In this document: one piece after another, positions 33,905 to 46,269 of the stretch
Layout of the letters: every line of letters starts with the position of its first letter
Numbering within the stretch: the first letter of the stretch is position 1
Assembly: GCA_003439945.1 (NCBI GenBank)
Contig: QVRM01006791.1
Location: 106,980 to 170,979, forward strand
DNA: 64,000 nt
Reading direction: 5' to 3'
DNA from: Dermanyssus gallinae
Lineage: Eukaryota; Arthropoda; Arachnida; Mesostigmata; Dermanyssidae
Position numbers and translations under genes: made by a program
Notes under the pieces: model-generated
Told to the model about the DNA's origin: nothing
The model's database searches: none
What the model saw: only the letters and a program-made list of their open reading frames with translations

Positions 33905-34345
33905 TGTGTAACTAAAATAATGAAAATTCTTTTGACCGTTTTTTTTCGACAGTGAGGGAATCGCCTTTCACGATTTTTTCCACCTGATTGTACAATCAAT
34001 AAGGAATACTATCGTGAAATTTTAAGAACATTACGCGAGAATGTCCGACCCAAGAGGCTTGGGCAAACCCTTGGATCCTCTATCATGGCAACGTACTGGC
34101 ATTCATCGCTTCTGATTTTGAATTATTTGATGAGAAATTCGATTTCTTCACGCAACCTTGACTCCCTGCAATTTTTCCTGTTCCCATGGATGAAAAAATT
34201 GGAAAAGATAACTTCCATAAAGAGCAACTCAACTCGATTCCGAAGGACGCGTTTAAACAATGTTTCGAAGTGTGACAAAGAAGGTAGCTAAAGTGCATTA
34301 CTGCGGGCAGAAGCTGGCTTGAAAAGAACTAAAACGCTTTCGAAG
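33905..34345 (+). pseudogene. Decayed mariner transposase, C-terminal half
   Basis: In three frames the + strand gives IMKILLTVFFDSEGIAFHDF (matching the strand before the second catalytic Asp), then PWILYHGNVLAFIASDFELF. In the latter the usual HHDNAPAH motif has become YHGNVLAF, losing the catalytic Asp. FHKEQLNSIPKDAFKQCFEV (about 34218-34275) matches the C-terminal tail of DD34D mariners, which is deleted in the better copy at 46.1 kb. The third catalytic Asp is not recognisable. Terminal repeats were not found. An old, inactive copy of a DD34D lineage. Confidence 0.7.
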
Positions 34346-34642
34346 ATTAAATAAATATTCGTTTCTATTATCATGTATCGGAACTTTTCGATTCGCCCGT
34401 GCGTACATATGTATACGAGTGGGAATTATGGGTGCGTAGCAGAGGACCACTAGTCGTTGCTACCTGTCATCCCAAGGCATGATTTAGTAGCCACCACCAT
34501 TTCGTCTACGGCAATAACAAGATGTCTGCCGAAAACGACTTTGGCTTAGCGGAAATTATGGCTTGAGTTACGCATCGCATCACACGAAGGAAGGCGAAAA
34601 CGGCTGATCCCGGTCTGCTGAAGTCAGAAAACGATCGGAACA

Positions 34643-34764
<122 letters not shown>

Positions 34765-34769
34765 TATTT

Positions 34770-35880
34770 TACTCAGAACCTCTCCGGAACTCTCGCAGTG
34801 GAGGCGTTGGTGGGAGTTGACAGCGGTTTACAAAATACTCGATCAACGGCGACGTCCTCTACAGACTATAAATTAGCGCTTCTAAAAAGGCCAAAAATGT
34901 TTTAAGGACGTTGCTTTCATCGCGTCGAACGCGGTAAGCAGCAAAACGGATTTCCAAGTTAGATTCTTGGGCGGCAAGATTGAGATCATGGCGGTATTGC
35001 TGCTATTAACTCGTTGAGATATGTGAGCAGAGAATACTGTGTCGCTTGGCGTTAGCTTAACATCCAGATAAGTGAATTCTAAGATAAATTCGACTGTAGC
35101 ACCACCGAAGCTAAGCCTATCACTTTTCGTCAGGGCCTCCCGGATATGAACTTCATAGCCGTCATATTCGACACGTCATAATCGTTAAACCGTTGAGCTC
35201 GCTATATATGTCCAGCAGCCTCGGATATCTTTTTATACCTGTGAACATATTACAGATCACGAGGTCATCGGCATGAAGATCTACGCAAATGTATTGGTCA
35301 TGGATGAAGCCTGATAGATCACTGCGTAGAGCTAATAATAGGAACGGGCCGAGATTGTCGCCCTTGAAATAGCCGCTGGTTTGCAGCAAGGGCCGATGAA
35401 GCAGAAGGATGAATGCTGCCATCTAGGATGACAGAGTTGGATTTCAGGATAGCTACCAGGATTTGCAAGACTCGTGAGCCAGCATCCACAACGACTGGCT
35501 TTTCCATGACGATTTCTTCTGTGGCAGTGTCAAACGCCTCTTTGTAGTCCACAAATACAGCGTGCAACTGGCCGGTGACCTCAAGTCGCCCTAAAGCTTC
35601 TGGGATGCGGTTATCGCCGAACGTTCCACACGGAATCCATGCTCTCCCCGAGGGATGATTCCTCGGGGAGAGCATGCCTCGAAATTAAAGATATGTCGGC
35701 TAGCCGGGGGACTTGGGAATATCTTGTAGATGCAGCTTTTTTGCAATGCACACTAGGAGCATGGGCAGGGTGGGTCGCCATGGCCTTTTGGAGTAACCTT
35801 AGGCGAACATTCCGACCACGCTGGAATCACGCCTGTCTCTCAGCACTTGTTAAGGAATGCCGTCCAAAGGGGCATTAGAA
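34770..35880 (-). pseudogene. Decayed non-LTR reverse transcriptase, same family as 4.7-5.3 kb
   Basis: On the minus strand, in order: LWTAFLNKC, ETGVIPAWSECSPKV (fingers); QLHAVFVDYKEAFDTA (motif A, about 35562-35515); GDNLGPFLLLALRSDL (motif B); VDLHADDLVI (motif C, YADD changed to HADD); IYSELNGLTI; ILEFTYLDVKLTPSDTVFSA (thumb). It ends with LIYSL then [19 protein letters not shown]. That last block matches LTYSLSRTTPFIEDMINRF and QLPTTASL at 4.98-5.03 kb, in nucleotides as well as residues, so the two are copies of one family. Stops and frameshifts make it inactive. The Cys/His tail present in the sister copy is cut off by (TA)n. Confidence 0.75.
35638..35676. repeat. Perfect 16-bp inverted repeat
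   Basis: CATGCTCTCCCCGAGG (35638-35653) and its exact complement (35661-35676) flank 7 bp. It lies inside the RT fossil, where one arm is native sequence and the other interrupts the homology, as expected of a template-switch inverted copy. Confidence 0.9.
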
Positions 35881-35884
35881 ATAC

Positions 35885-36940
35885 CACCGCCTCTATGTAT
35901 TCATTCCGATCGAGGTCGGGCTCAAAGACATTCCTATTTTTTAACATCTGAAACAGCGATAAACACCAAGCGCAAAATGGATTCTGTATGTTCATATCTG
36001 TGACCAGGAAACAACACATTAAAAATACTCTGGGGCCAACCCAATATGTGGATAACCCTGTTAAGAGTGGCGAGTAATGTTAAGAAAAGAAAATAAAACT
36101 GATTTGACAAAACAAAATACTTCGAATTGACCCAAACTAATGTGCACGATGGCGATGGACTGCAACTGCATAGCATCTTACAGGCTATTTGAATACACAT
36201 TTGAATAGCATTATAACAAAGTATCAGCATTGTAATAAGAGCCAAGCAAATTGGCTTCTCGATAACAACACCTATATACACATAGCAAAAGGGACAACAA
36301 TGAGACAAAGAAAGCGAAACAGGTAACGTGGGACATAGATCAACTTTGTATTTCAATTTTAACACCATTGCGGCTAGGTTCATTTATTAAATTAAATTAT
36401 TAGTAGGCTTAGTATAAAACTTCGTAGGGATTCGTGGTGGTATTGGCCACGAGAAAGAGTTTCACCAACACAAACACTAAGTAAGCGCTAGCAAACGTAC
36501 ACCGAAAGATCAGTGAAGCGCTCCGAGAACTGTTTAAAGGTGTCGGGACTGGCCAACTTGGGGACACATAATCTTTGGAAATAGAGTGATTTTTAAGAGC
36601 CATATAGGACGTTTCACTGCGACAGTAAGCGGTATAGGACCACATCCTCGAGCAGACTGTTCAAATTTAAACGAGATTAGGCCACGCGCTTATTTGCTGT
36701 GCAGCTTTTTAGCTTCACGAAATGTTGTCGATGAACAGCCAGTACATATTTAAGAAGTTCGCTTTGTTTATTTGGCTACAAGATAGATGGTACAAAATAC
36801 AACAGCCTGTACAACTTGAGCTCGAACAGCTTTGATTGGCGACGCCTTGGTATAAAGCGGACAATTTAAATGCGTCGTCGTGTATGTATGCGCAGTCTAC
36901 GGTCATCCTTTACATCATTTACTTTAAGAAGTAAGGTGCG
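35885..36940. other. No gene recognised
   Basis: A 149-codon minus-strand open frame (35934-36383) is hydrophobic in places but matches nothing I know and lacks splice support. Confidence 0.35.
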
Positions 36941-36954
36941 AAAGCGTCTAACTT

Positions 36955-37265
36955 GCACACAGCTAGCAACGAAACTGCACAGCCTGTAAAAAAGTGGTTT
37001 AAATTCCGCAAAAAGCCATCAGGAACTACGGCATGAGTAGATCTCAAATGTTCGAGTGGTCTGGTTGATTTCGAGACGAATGATTAAGCATCGGCGACGA
37101 CCCACGTTTTAGCTCACCATCAATGTCAGTCATAGATAAAATGAAAGAAGTTAAATAAATATTCTATAAAAAATTATAATAATAATATAACACAATAAAA
37201 ACATTTGTGTTTGCCAATCAACGGATTGCAGAGAAACAAATTGCAGACTTGGCCTCAAATTCGCT
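36955..37265 (+). pseudogene. Decayed mariner transposase, N-terminal part
   Basis: The + strand gives GMSRSQMFEWSG, then LSIGDDPRFSSPSMSVIDKM and KEVK. This fits the first helix-turn-helix and linker of a DD34D mariner transposase (..SRSQVFEW..F..G..SV.DD.R.GRPS...D...). About 60 bp later NQRIAEKQIADLASNS fits the start of the second helix-turn-helix. Two stops (around 37061 and 37085) interrupt it and a short AT-rich insertion (about 37155-37205) separates the two blocks. No catalytic domain follows. Confidence 0.6.
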
Positions 37266-37329
37266 AAATTTTCAACGAACAGCAACCCGCCGAAAGTTCG
37301 TAATGCAGCATTTCTGCTGGTGCACTGAC

Positions 37330-38760
37330 GGCTCCAACAGTGCCTTAAAGTAATCTCCGCTGTTCTCTGCGGTTTCTGATTACGGTATGGAAATCAGGCT
37401 CTAAATCTCGCAGTGGTGCTTAGAAAGAGCGCCTTGAGTGAAAAACAAAATAATTAGAGCAGTTCCTGGCCGTTCTTTCATTGCAAGAGAGTCGTTGACT
37501 ATAAATGAACGCCACACGGTGTCTAAATCGTTTTACGGCAAATGCGGCAGAGTCTGCTCGTCAAAAAGAACAGAGAACATTAGGAGGATTAGTCCTAGAT
37601 GCTTTACCACGAGAAAGCCGCAGCCCACACTTCGCATCTTGTGCTAGACTATCTGCCTCCATCTTTCCACCTCTGGCTTTCTGTGATTTTCTTCCATGTT
37701 TCTAAGATATAAAAACTTAACAGAAGAATATAAGCAGTTCAAACAGTGAGTCCAGGAAACGTTTCGAGACGTGGAACACAGCCACATAAGCGCATTCGAC
37801 TGCGGAAAATTACTTCGAGAGAGACAGCAAAATGTCGATCAATTAATGCTGAGTCTGAACTGTTGTTTTTAGAACATAGTCCGCCCAGACCCACACCCTG
37901 CTGCAATTAACAAAAAGCATTTTAGAAGTAATGTATTTTAGTTTCAGCTCACAACATCCAGAATGGAAAGCAACGGCTTTGTTACTGAACCATCTCGTTC
38001 GATAATTAATTGATGTCGGGAATACGTTAGTTTTGCAAAACATGCTCAAACAAATTAAGCTTTACGACTGGTTTGCAAGGTGTGCGTAAGAAAGCCGTTG
38101 AATCGACGGCCTAAAAACGATTTTCAAAATGTATAACTTGAGGTTTCAATCCCGGAGAAGCCTAGAGACGGCTGGCGAAATTTGTCCAGATCAGTACTGA
38201 TTCGCTAAAAACGCTTCGAATAACCTACATAGTATGGAAATGCCTGCCGTGAATACTTAGTGAGTATTCACTTTAATAAAGTGATTAAAATAAGTTCCAA
38301 CACATAAAGACGTGTCCTTCCACTTTTGAAGCAAATCCCATTTTGGGTTATAACAGTAACAGACTAAGATTTATTGTTTTTCTTATAAAAACCTAAGGCC
38401 AAATAATACTGGTCTTCTGGCCAAAACACCCATATCCCATAGAGGCGTATATTTCAATACAACTGTTGCCTAAATTTGAGAGATCCAAATGTTACTGGTA
38501 ATATAGGTGTACCATCACCCACACTTAATGAGCACTGCACCATGACACTAGTTTTTATTTAGATCTTAGACAACTTTCTTCAAGGGCAGGATATTTGGTT
38601 CTTCCGGGGAAATGCGCAGACATGTGCAACAACTTGTCTACAAAAATTACAAAACTTCTAATGCTTTAAGAATTAATAATTATTGGAAATATAGCAATAC
38701 AGCGAGCGTCCAAATAAATTCGACGGCAGGTATATAGCGTGTGTTCACTGTAGCCCAGAG
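37330..38760. other. No gene recognised
   Basis: AT-rich; open frames under 70 codons; no repeat recognised. Confidence 0.4.
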
Positions 38761-38766
38761 GTTTAA

Positions 38767-38772
<6 letters not shown>

Positions 38773-38832
<60 letters not shown>
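38773..38832. repeat. (TA)n microsatellite, 60 bp
   Basis: Followed by (CATATA)n to about 38856. Confidence 0.97.
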
Positions 38833-38842
<10 letters not shown>

Positions 38843-39089
38843 TATACATATATATGCGTGTGTAGACGAAAAAAGAAACAACGAAACATAAGCACTGTGA
38901 GCCATTGCGTCTGAGCTCGTTTAGCAACTTGCACTTGTACGACCTGCACAATGGTCACCCACCTGATGAATCTCTCGAGCGCAATCGGCCGAGAGGCGTG
39001 ACAAGGTCAAGAGACGGGCTGTTTTGAAGCGTCAAGAGCAAGGTCGTCGATTTCGTATGACGCCTAGCCGATGAAGTACCCGCACAGAC

Positions 39090-39865
39090 AAGAGACGATG
39101 ATTGTTGTTGTTGTTGTGGCTATCCGTCACGCAGTCAACGCTATAGCTGGAATTGTCGGTTTGGTCACGTTGGCCTCGCCAAATGTTGCTACGCTCGTCG
39201 TTGTTATCGTTGTTGTTGTGGTTGTTGTTGTTTCTTCGTCTTCTTCCGACATGTTGCGTTCATAGCGGTGACACGGGCGACGACGCCGCCGCTGCTGCGG
39301 TTGAGGTAGAAGTGAGGAATTAGGTTGAGTAGGTTGTGCTGCTGCTATACAGGCAATCGTACGGCACCCCAAATTGCGCGATCAGAGCGCGTCAACTCGC
39401 TGTGTTCGGCAGCCACGTTGTGCCCGGCAGGCCGCCGTTTCGTGGTGCGGGAGCGTTGAGGGCGCCTCAACATCGCCGTAACAGTCCGGCGACTCCATTG
39501 CTGTATCCATTGCTTACACGCCTGCAGCAGGACTGTGGGCCGGTAAGCATCGAGAGCACGAGTTTACTCGTTGCGCATAATCTCCTGTTGCTGTTCCTAA
39601 GCACTTCGTCCTATTGTTGTCACCGTTGTAGTCATTGTGCTGCTTGGTTGGCCAGGGCTGTTGTGACCGCCGACACAGATACCGCTGCTGCTGCTGCTAC
39701 TCTTACCGATTGTCGCGCCACTGCTTTTAGTTCCTCTCAGAAAACGTACAATGGGAGTACATGTTGTAGAAGTAGATGTTGTTGTTGTGGTTGCTGTTGC
39801 TGCAGTAGATGTTGTCGTTATTGTTGTTGTTGTTGTTGTTGTTGTTGGTGTTGTTGTTATTTATA
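39090..39865. repeat. GTT/TTG and CTG trinucleotide-rich stretch
   Basis: Runs of GTT at about 39100-39116, 39198-39232 and 39776-39862, with CTG runs at 39683-39700. They create Cys-, Val-, Leu- and Ala-rich frames (for example 39336-40052) that I do not regard as genes. Resembles CAG/CAA-rich intronic or UTR sequence read on the opposite strand. Confidence 0.8.
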
Positions 39866-41860
39866 CTGTTGCTATTGTCGTTGCTCGTTATTGTTTATCT
39901 TGTTTATGTGGTTGTCGGCGTTGTCGTCGTCACTGCGACCACTAGCGGTCCCACTGATGCCACGACCATGGGCACCGGCACCAGCAGCATCAACTATTCA
40001 CCACGAGCAACTAACCAATGCTGCCTTTACTAACTTTACTACTTATACATAACTACAACTGTACTAATACGTTTAGAAATGCTTATCCGTGGCAGGAGGC
40101 TTTCTCCAGCGAGTCAACAATGTTTGACCGTTTTTCTTTTTCTCTTTTCCGTTGTATTCCTTTTCCTCCTCTAGCGAAATGTCATCTAGCCGCATGCTCG
40201 CGTGCCCGCCAATGAGGTTAGGTAAAGGCCACCACTACCCTCAACCCTACAACGACGAGTGAGGGACGGCGGCGTCAGCCGCCGCTTCAGGACACAGACA
40301 CTACACAGTCCTGACACTTGATCCTGGGTGTGGACACATCGTCACAGAGAAACGGGCTGAGTGTCCTGAATTTCCTGCTTTTCTGCCTGACAGCGGCCCT
40401 AATTTCGGCCCAAGCCGCAAGCTGGGTTGCTAAAACGATAGCTATGGGTTAGCTAGATGGGGTGGGCCACCTACCCCATATGGGTTGTTGGGCTCTGGCT
40501 ATGGCGAACGGGGAACGCCGCTAGACGAGTAGCTGGAAGTCCGGCGAAAAGCTAGCAGGGTCAGAAGGCAGGGTAATGGCGCGATTTCCCCTTCTCTAGT
40601 TCCTCTCCTCCTTCTCTGGCTTGACAAGTTCGCACAGTACAGCAGCACCTATCGGTTTCGCCTCAACCACTACCGTGGCTAACGCAGCCGCCGCCGCCGA
40701 TTTTGCTACGGAGCTATAACCGTTGTAGCGCGCCGTGAACAGAGCGCGTGCAAGCGCCGCCAAATATAGCAACAGCACCAAAGAACGAGGGAACGATCGG
40801 CTAGCTGGATAGCAGCGGTTCCGTTCAAATTTAGCCGGTTAGGCGCTACCGGTCGGCTTCCAGGCCGACGAGGCAATTCGACGACGGTCGGATGCCGGTG
40901 ATGGCTAGTAATGTAGTGCGGAACGTGGCCGCTATGGGAAAGAGACATCCTGACGGCGGTGGTTGTGGTGATGGTGGTGGTAGTGGCGGTGGCGGCGGCG
41001 GCGGCGGCAGCGGCAGCAGCAGCTGCGGGAAAGGCCCGCCGGTGGAGAAGGGACAGGAAGAGGACCGGTCTCCCACGAGATCACCCCGTTCCATTTTCTC
41101 CCAAACCCCAACAGACACATTGGGCACCCAGGCTTCCGATCTGCTTCCCTTCCTTTGCATATTTCCCTTTGCCCTCTCCTTCACCTATTTGCAGCTCTGT
41201 TTGCCGGCCTGCTTCCCGATCCGTTCCCAGGACCCAAGTTCCCGACCTCCTCCCAGTTCTCATCCTCGAAGCAGACCACTTCGGGGGGATTTGATCATCC
41301 TCGCGACACGCCGTTTCCTTATATTTGCTCTTCTCCTTCTTCTCGACGATCTGCGTACGCGTCGACGGATATACCGCCCGCGCCCACCCAGTCGTTCATT
41401 CGGTATGGTCGCGTGGCTTGTTCAGTAGGCCCTTCGGCAAGTGCTTCCTATTCCGTTGGTCGCCCAATAGTCGTCTCTACTCGTCTATTTTCCGCTCTTC
41501 TTGTGGAAGTTTGCTTCCGCTACCGTTTGTTGTGTCACGACGTTTAGAGGCCAGACCGAGTGAAGGTCCTTCAAGCCCCCCGCCCCCGCTTCCGTGTCCC
41601 TATTTTCCTAACAGGCGCCCAGGCCCTTCCAGGCTGCACCGTCCAACACTAGCAGCCACTCTTACCTACTTCAGCCGCCTCGACTTAGCCATTGGCATTC
41701 ATCGCCATCCAACGTCGTCTGTCCTCTGTCTTCGTCTGGCGACTCTGTTGCGCCTCGAACTCAAGCGCGGGCACAATGTGCGTGCGTAGAAACAATGAGA
41801 CCACAGTTACGTTCGGATGGCGGGGCCTGGGTCGTCGTTGTTCAGAACCCGCCGAGTCAT
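39866..41860. other. GC-rich region with no proven gene
   Basis: From about 40.2 to 41.8 kb GC content is high and many long frames overlap on both strands: 40892-41428, 41155-41547 and 41325-41789 on +, and 40846-41184 on - (the last reads Pro-rich across a GGC/GGT run at 40960-41035). No frame shows a conserved domain. A promoter-proximal or 5' UTR exon of a host transcript is possible but unsupported. Confidence 0.3.
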
Positions 41861-42396
41861 GTGATTATTTTCCCGGTACTCCTCTGCAAGCTCCCGTCGT
41901 TCCGCGGCAGCAATAGCGGCAGCAACAACAACAACAGCAGCAGAAAAGAGCCGCGGTAACGATGACTGTCGTTTAAAATACCGGCTCGCAACGCATACCC
42001 TAGATCTAGATGCAAGTTGCAGAGTTGCCACTTGAGGACTGCTGGCGTGCATCAGCCCGCTTACCGGCATTGCTAGGATTTGTCGTCGGAACGAGGGCAT
42101 TACGGCACATGGTGTAGTGGTACCCTTTCGTTGTTGCGGCAGCGTAGTCATTTAGCAGAGGATAATTGCATGAACCCCAAGGGAAACGTTGCGCAATAAT
42201 GGCAAAAGCATTTGGATAATTGTGACGCATGGCTCTCACAACCGAAAGCTCACCAAAGTCGGTTGTTATGCTATTCCAAAAGGCGGTTTCTGTAGGACAA
42301 ACGCAACGTTGCAGTAGAAGTCTTCAAATAGCTTCAATGCTAGGATCATATTTTTCCTTATATATCCCGGGTATCTCTCTTCACGCTATTCTCACA

Positions 42397-42419
42397 ATAT
42401 ATATATATATATATATATA
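42397..42419. repeat. Short (AT)n tract
   Basis: 23 bp, followed by an inverted repeat around AAATCCAAACCC...GGTTTGGATCC. Confidence 0.9.
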
Positions 42420-43170
42420 CAGAAAATCCAAACCCAGTTTGGATCCAGATTTTAGGAGACCGCAGATTTCCAAATAAGTATTTTTTCCAATCGAATGGGG
42501 AACGCGAAAATGTATTCTTAAAGGTATTAATTTCGATGATATCAATGTGGCTAGGCGGACCTTACTATAAACAATGTACGATTGCAAGAGAACGCGCGGT
42601 TCAATGTAGAAATCAACGTACCGAAGTGTTCGGGGGCAAAAGAGGGTTCGCTTAAAAGACACACAACGTGATTAGCAAAGAAAACGGTCGTATTGAAAAC
42701 CGCTTGCAAAAATCGAGATTATATGATGCCTCAGATGCCATTCGATACAAACCGCACGCCAGCTGTTAACGTACACATTTTTCTGAATGTGTTTGTTTTA
42801 TGAGCGGCAAAAGCACACTGCTAATGTATTGTATTGCACGTGGGTTGTAAACATAAGGCATCACAAAATCTCGGTACTCGCAAACTGTTCTTAATACGAG
42901 TATTTTTCTTTCGCTAGCCGCTATTTGGTCTGTTTCGGGAAAAGCAGAAGTCTCTTTTTCTCCAAATATTTCGGTATAATTATCGAATAAATCCTTCGCT
43001 TAAAATCAAACTAAGGTAACGTCCGACGAACCACATAGATAACACTAAATAGGAAGTAATTCCGAGGCCACTTCTAACTGAGACACCCCCGCCCTTTTCT
43101 ATGAAAAAGAATGCTTATTTTAACGAGCTATAGAATCCCCTTAATAGCGGCCAAACTGGATTTGAACAGC

Positions 43171-43172
<2 letters not shown>

Positions 43173-43210
<38 letters not shown>
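43173..43210. repeat. (AT)n microsatellite, 38 bp
   Basis: Pure alternating AT. Confidence 0.95.
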
Positions 43211-43213
<3 letters not shown>

Positions 43214-43889
43214 ATAAGATACCGCCGTATGACCCATATGAGCATACTATTCGGCAGTCCATCACGAAGTATGTCGCCGTCTCGAAGTCAGTTTCAGTTT
43301 AACGCCTCACCAGGCTCGTTCACCCAGTTGACAGTTCTACGCATATATGCATATATACACACACATACGTTTCGACCTGTCACATGACAGCAGGACAAAT
43401 GTTCGACCACGCCGCCCTATACTCTTCGCCCAACGGACGGGCCTCAACCCGGTCCGGTCCGTCTACCGGCGTTCTGGCGAAGCCTGGCTAATTGGTAATC
43501 TTTATATAGTGAAGAGGTTTATGAAGAGAGCCTCCACGCGGCTACCCCCCCCGCCCGCCGCGTGGCCAGAGTGGCCTTGCACAGTCACTCCATGGGCACA
43601 GCGGTTGCCTATTCCATCATCTATCGCTCTACAACCTCGTGCCGCCCGCAGCTCTCATAAGCATTCGACCGCTTTGATCCGAAGCGCAGAAAAATAGATT
43701 CACGAGCGTGTTAGCCAATAACACGCGCAATAATAGGCATAACACATAGAATTTGTAATTTAAAGTACACCAAGGGCGATTACAACGCACTGGAATTAAT
43801 AAAACGTACATTTTCATTTCTATAGCTGTTCATCCTATCCCTCCAATATTCATTACACGCAAACATGTAATATCTGTGCTTTTTACATT

Positions 43890-43891
43890 TA

Positions 43892-43929
<38 letters not shown>

Positions 43930-43956
43930 TACTCAATATGAGTGAAATAAATAAGA

Positions 43957-43994
<38 letters not shown>
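43890..43994. repeat. Two (AT)n runs
   Basis: 43890-43926 and 43960-43994, separated by 33 bp containing ACTCAATATGAGTG. Confidence 0.95.
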
Positions 43995-43999
<5 letters not shown>

Positions 44000-44000
<1 letters not shown>

Positions 44001-46060
44001 AAAAAGAGAGTAACATACAGATGGAAAAGGACAGATAAGCCGAATCTTCACGTCACCATGAGTCTGAACGGAATGAGAAATCGAACGGCACTTCCGATCC
44101 GAGTGGTCTGTCAATATTATCTGCGCTATGCTTCTGACAGGTGACCGAAAATCCAATGGAGACCCTCGAAGTGACGCAACAGCCATGTATTTGCACTACC
44201 ACATCAGATGGACTCATCAGAGGATACCGACCTAATCGAGCAGGACATTCGATAAAGTAAAAGACCCAATATGTCAAAGAGCTGAATTGCCTATTCTGAG
44301 GGAAGCAGTTATAGATTATGCTGCGGTGCCTATTTTCAGGCTCGTAGTGATTCAGACTCTCGAATCGATCAAGAACGGTTGTAAAACTAGCGTAAAATTG
44401 TCTACTTGTAACGTGAAAGTGTCTACGTACGTTTTTCTTGCCGTGTTCCATATTTGAAGTACTTGCATGGTGCCTTTGCATTGCAAATAGACTATTCTAT
44501 CCTAGGTTTACAACCTGTATATATATATATATACGTCGTAGATAGTTCAGATAGAGTTTCAGCCTGTCTAATTTTGTTGTTACTCGCCTCTTATATGCAA
44601 CTGTGCTCATTTTAAGTACTGCTTACAATTACGGGAGATTTAAAACGTTAATTTAGTTTCGAGACCTGCGCTCATCTGATGTTACTTCAGTAAACGACGT
44701 CCCTCCCTAAAATCTCGCAGAGCAATTTTATTTGGCGCAATGACGATAGAGTTGTGTGAATAGTATTTGAGTATCAATAATACGTATCTATCTTAATAGA
44801 ATAGTCTACATAAACACGGTTACGCTTGTTTCTCGGTTAGAGAACGTAGAGAGCTGGTTACGGCTGGTCGTGAGCTGCAACGGCATCACAGCAAAACTGT
44901 CACAGCAAAAAGGAAACAAATTAAAACTAAGAAATATCCCCTGGCTTTCTGCGAGACTAGCGTAGTTTGATTAACATTGTTACGGCATTGTTGCGGTACT
45001 ACTAGCAGATGTACAATCTAGCGCATTTATGGCTCCGTGTCCGCGCTCTTAGACGAAACAATAATAAGTTTCAACAGCGAGTGGAACGAACAAAATGGAG
45101 CTTAGGCATATCCATATCCGCGCGCTATTCTCCAGACGTAACTTCGTTTTCACCCATGCCAAGCATCTGTCTCTCTCTCTTTTGCCAAACTTGTTTCCAG
45201 CTCTATGGACAACTAGTCTATTATGCAGTCTGGATATATCTGGCCGGTTCACACGAGATCCAACACTCGTTAAAAGCTGCTTGTGCAATCGCCGCTAGCT
45301 ACTTCCAATGGCCGGCCAATGGTCTTACCAGAGTAACTGCGGGTGGCCTCCTGCCGTCGCGAGCATCAATTAGTGTTAGTATTGCTACAACATAACGCTC
45401 GCGATAGACACATACCACATCGTAAACATAAACGGTATCATAACGGTGAACTCGTAGCGACCTGAGATAGCGAAATGGCAGGCAATACAGTAAAACTACT
45501 AAACCAATGGTAATTGGAAAACTTCCCAGGCGGAAACTTGCTGGTGGCAACGACGCAACAACGGAAGACGAATGCGGACCTTATATAATCTGGTGTTTGA
45601 TCAGTTTCAGACACAAAATTTAAAAGCTTTTGAAAGTTAAGGGAACGAAACGCCGCAAACGGGGTTCGTTCGCATGCTCACTCGGGCCTCCCATATTCGA
45701 CGTCCTCGGCTTGCCCTCGTATGCTCTCGCATACAACTGAGAGAGCTTTTGCAATAGGAACGAAGAAGTGCCCAACCGATGGTACTGCCCTTGTGGGTAC
45801 GTGTCGTCATCTGATGGCGATTTAGCACTTGCCAAAAACTCAACGTTAACTAGGGTGGCCAGAATCGCTTTCCGCCGACAAAGAACCCGGGCGTAGTGGC
45901 GGCAGCGAGTTCGGGTGGTGATCAGTCAAATATGGAACGCGTATACATATGCTTTCAAGTTTTGCGGTCGCGTAATGGTTTAGAATAAATCTTCAGGAGG
46001 ATGATGCTCAATCAATTTCTCTACGATTCATCATTAATAACAATAGTCTGTGTTTGATAT
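44000..46060. other. No gene recognised
   Basis: A 142-codon minus-strand frame (44053-44481) and a 128-codon + frame (45009-45395) have no recognised domain or splice context. Confidence 0.35.
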
Positions 46061-46064
46061 AATA

Positions 46065-46096
46065 CGAGGTGTGTTCAAAAAGTATCGCGACTTTTG
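46065..46096. repeat. mariner 5' terminal inverted repeat
   Basis: 32 bp; matches the complement of 47235-47266 except at two positions. A TA precedes it. Confidence 0.93.
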
Positions 46097-46269
46097 AATT
46101 TTCGCGGGTTACGTATATTCGAATTTCGATTTTTTGTGGCGTTATGTTGGTACTCATGTCTCTCACTTATGCCGACAAGCTCGGCCATTTTGAATGTTCA
46201 CTTAATTGTTGACAGCTGCTTTGCTTGCACGTGTTTTGGATCGTCTTCGATTTTTACCTATTCAAAAAA

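Noticed and set aside
39336..40052. 238-codon Cys/Leu-rich protein
   Set aside because: Its composition follows TGT/TTG/CTG repeats; no domain or splice support.
40892..41428. 178-codon Gly/Ser-rich protein
   Set aside because: Driven by GGC/GGT repeats in GC-rich DNA; the opposite strand is equally open.
44053..44481. 142-codon minus-strand frame
   Set aside because: No domain, no splice signals at its edges, and no similarity to transposon proteins I know.
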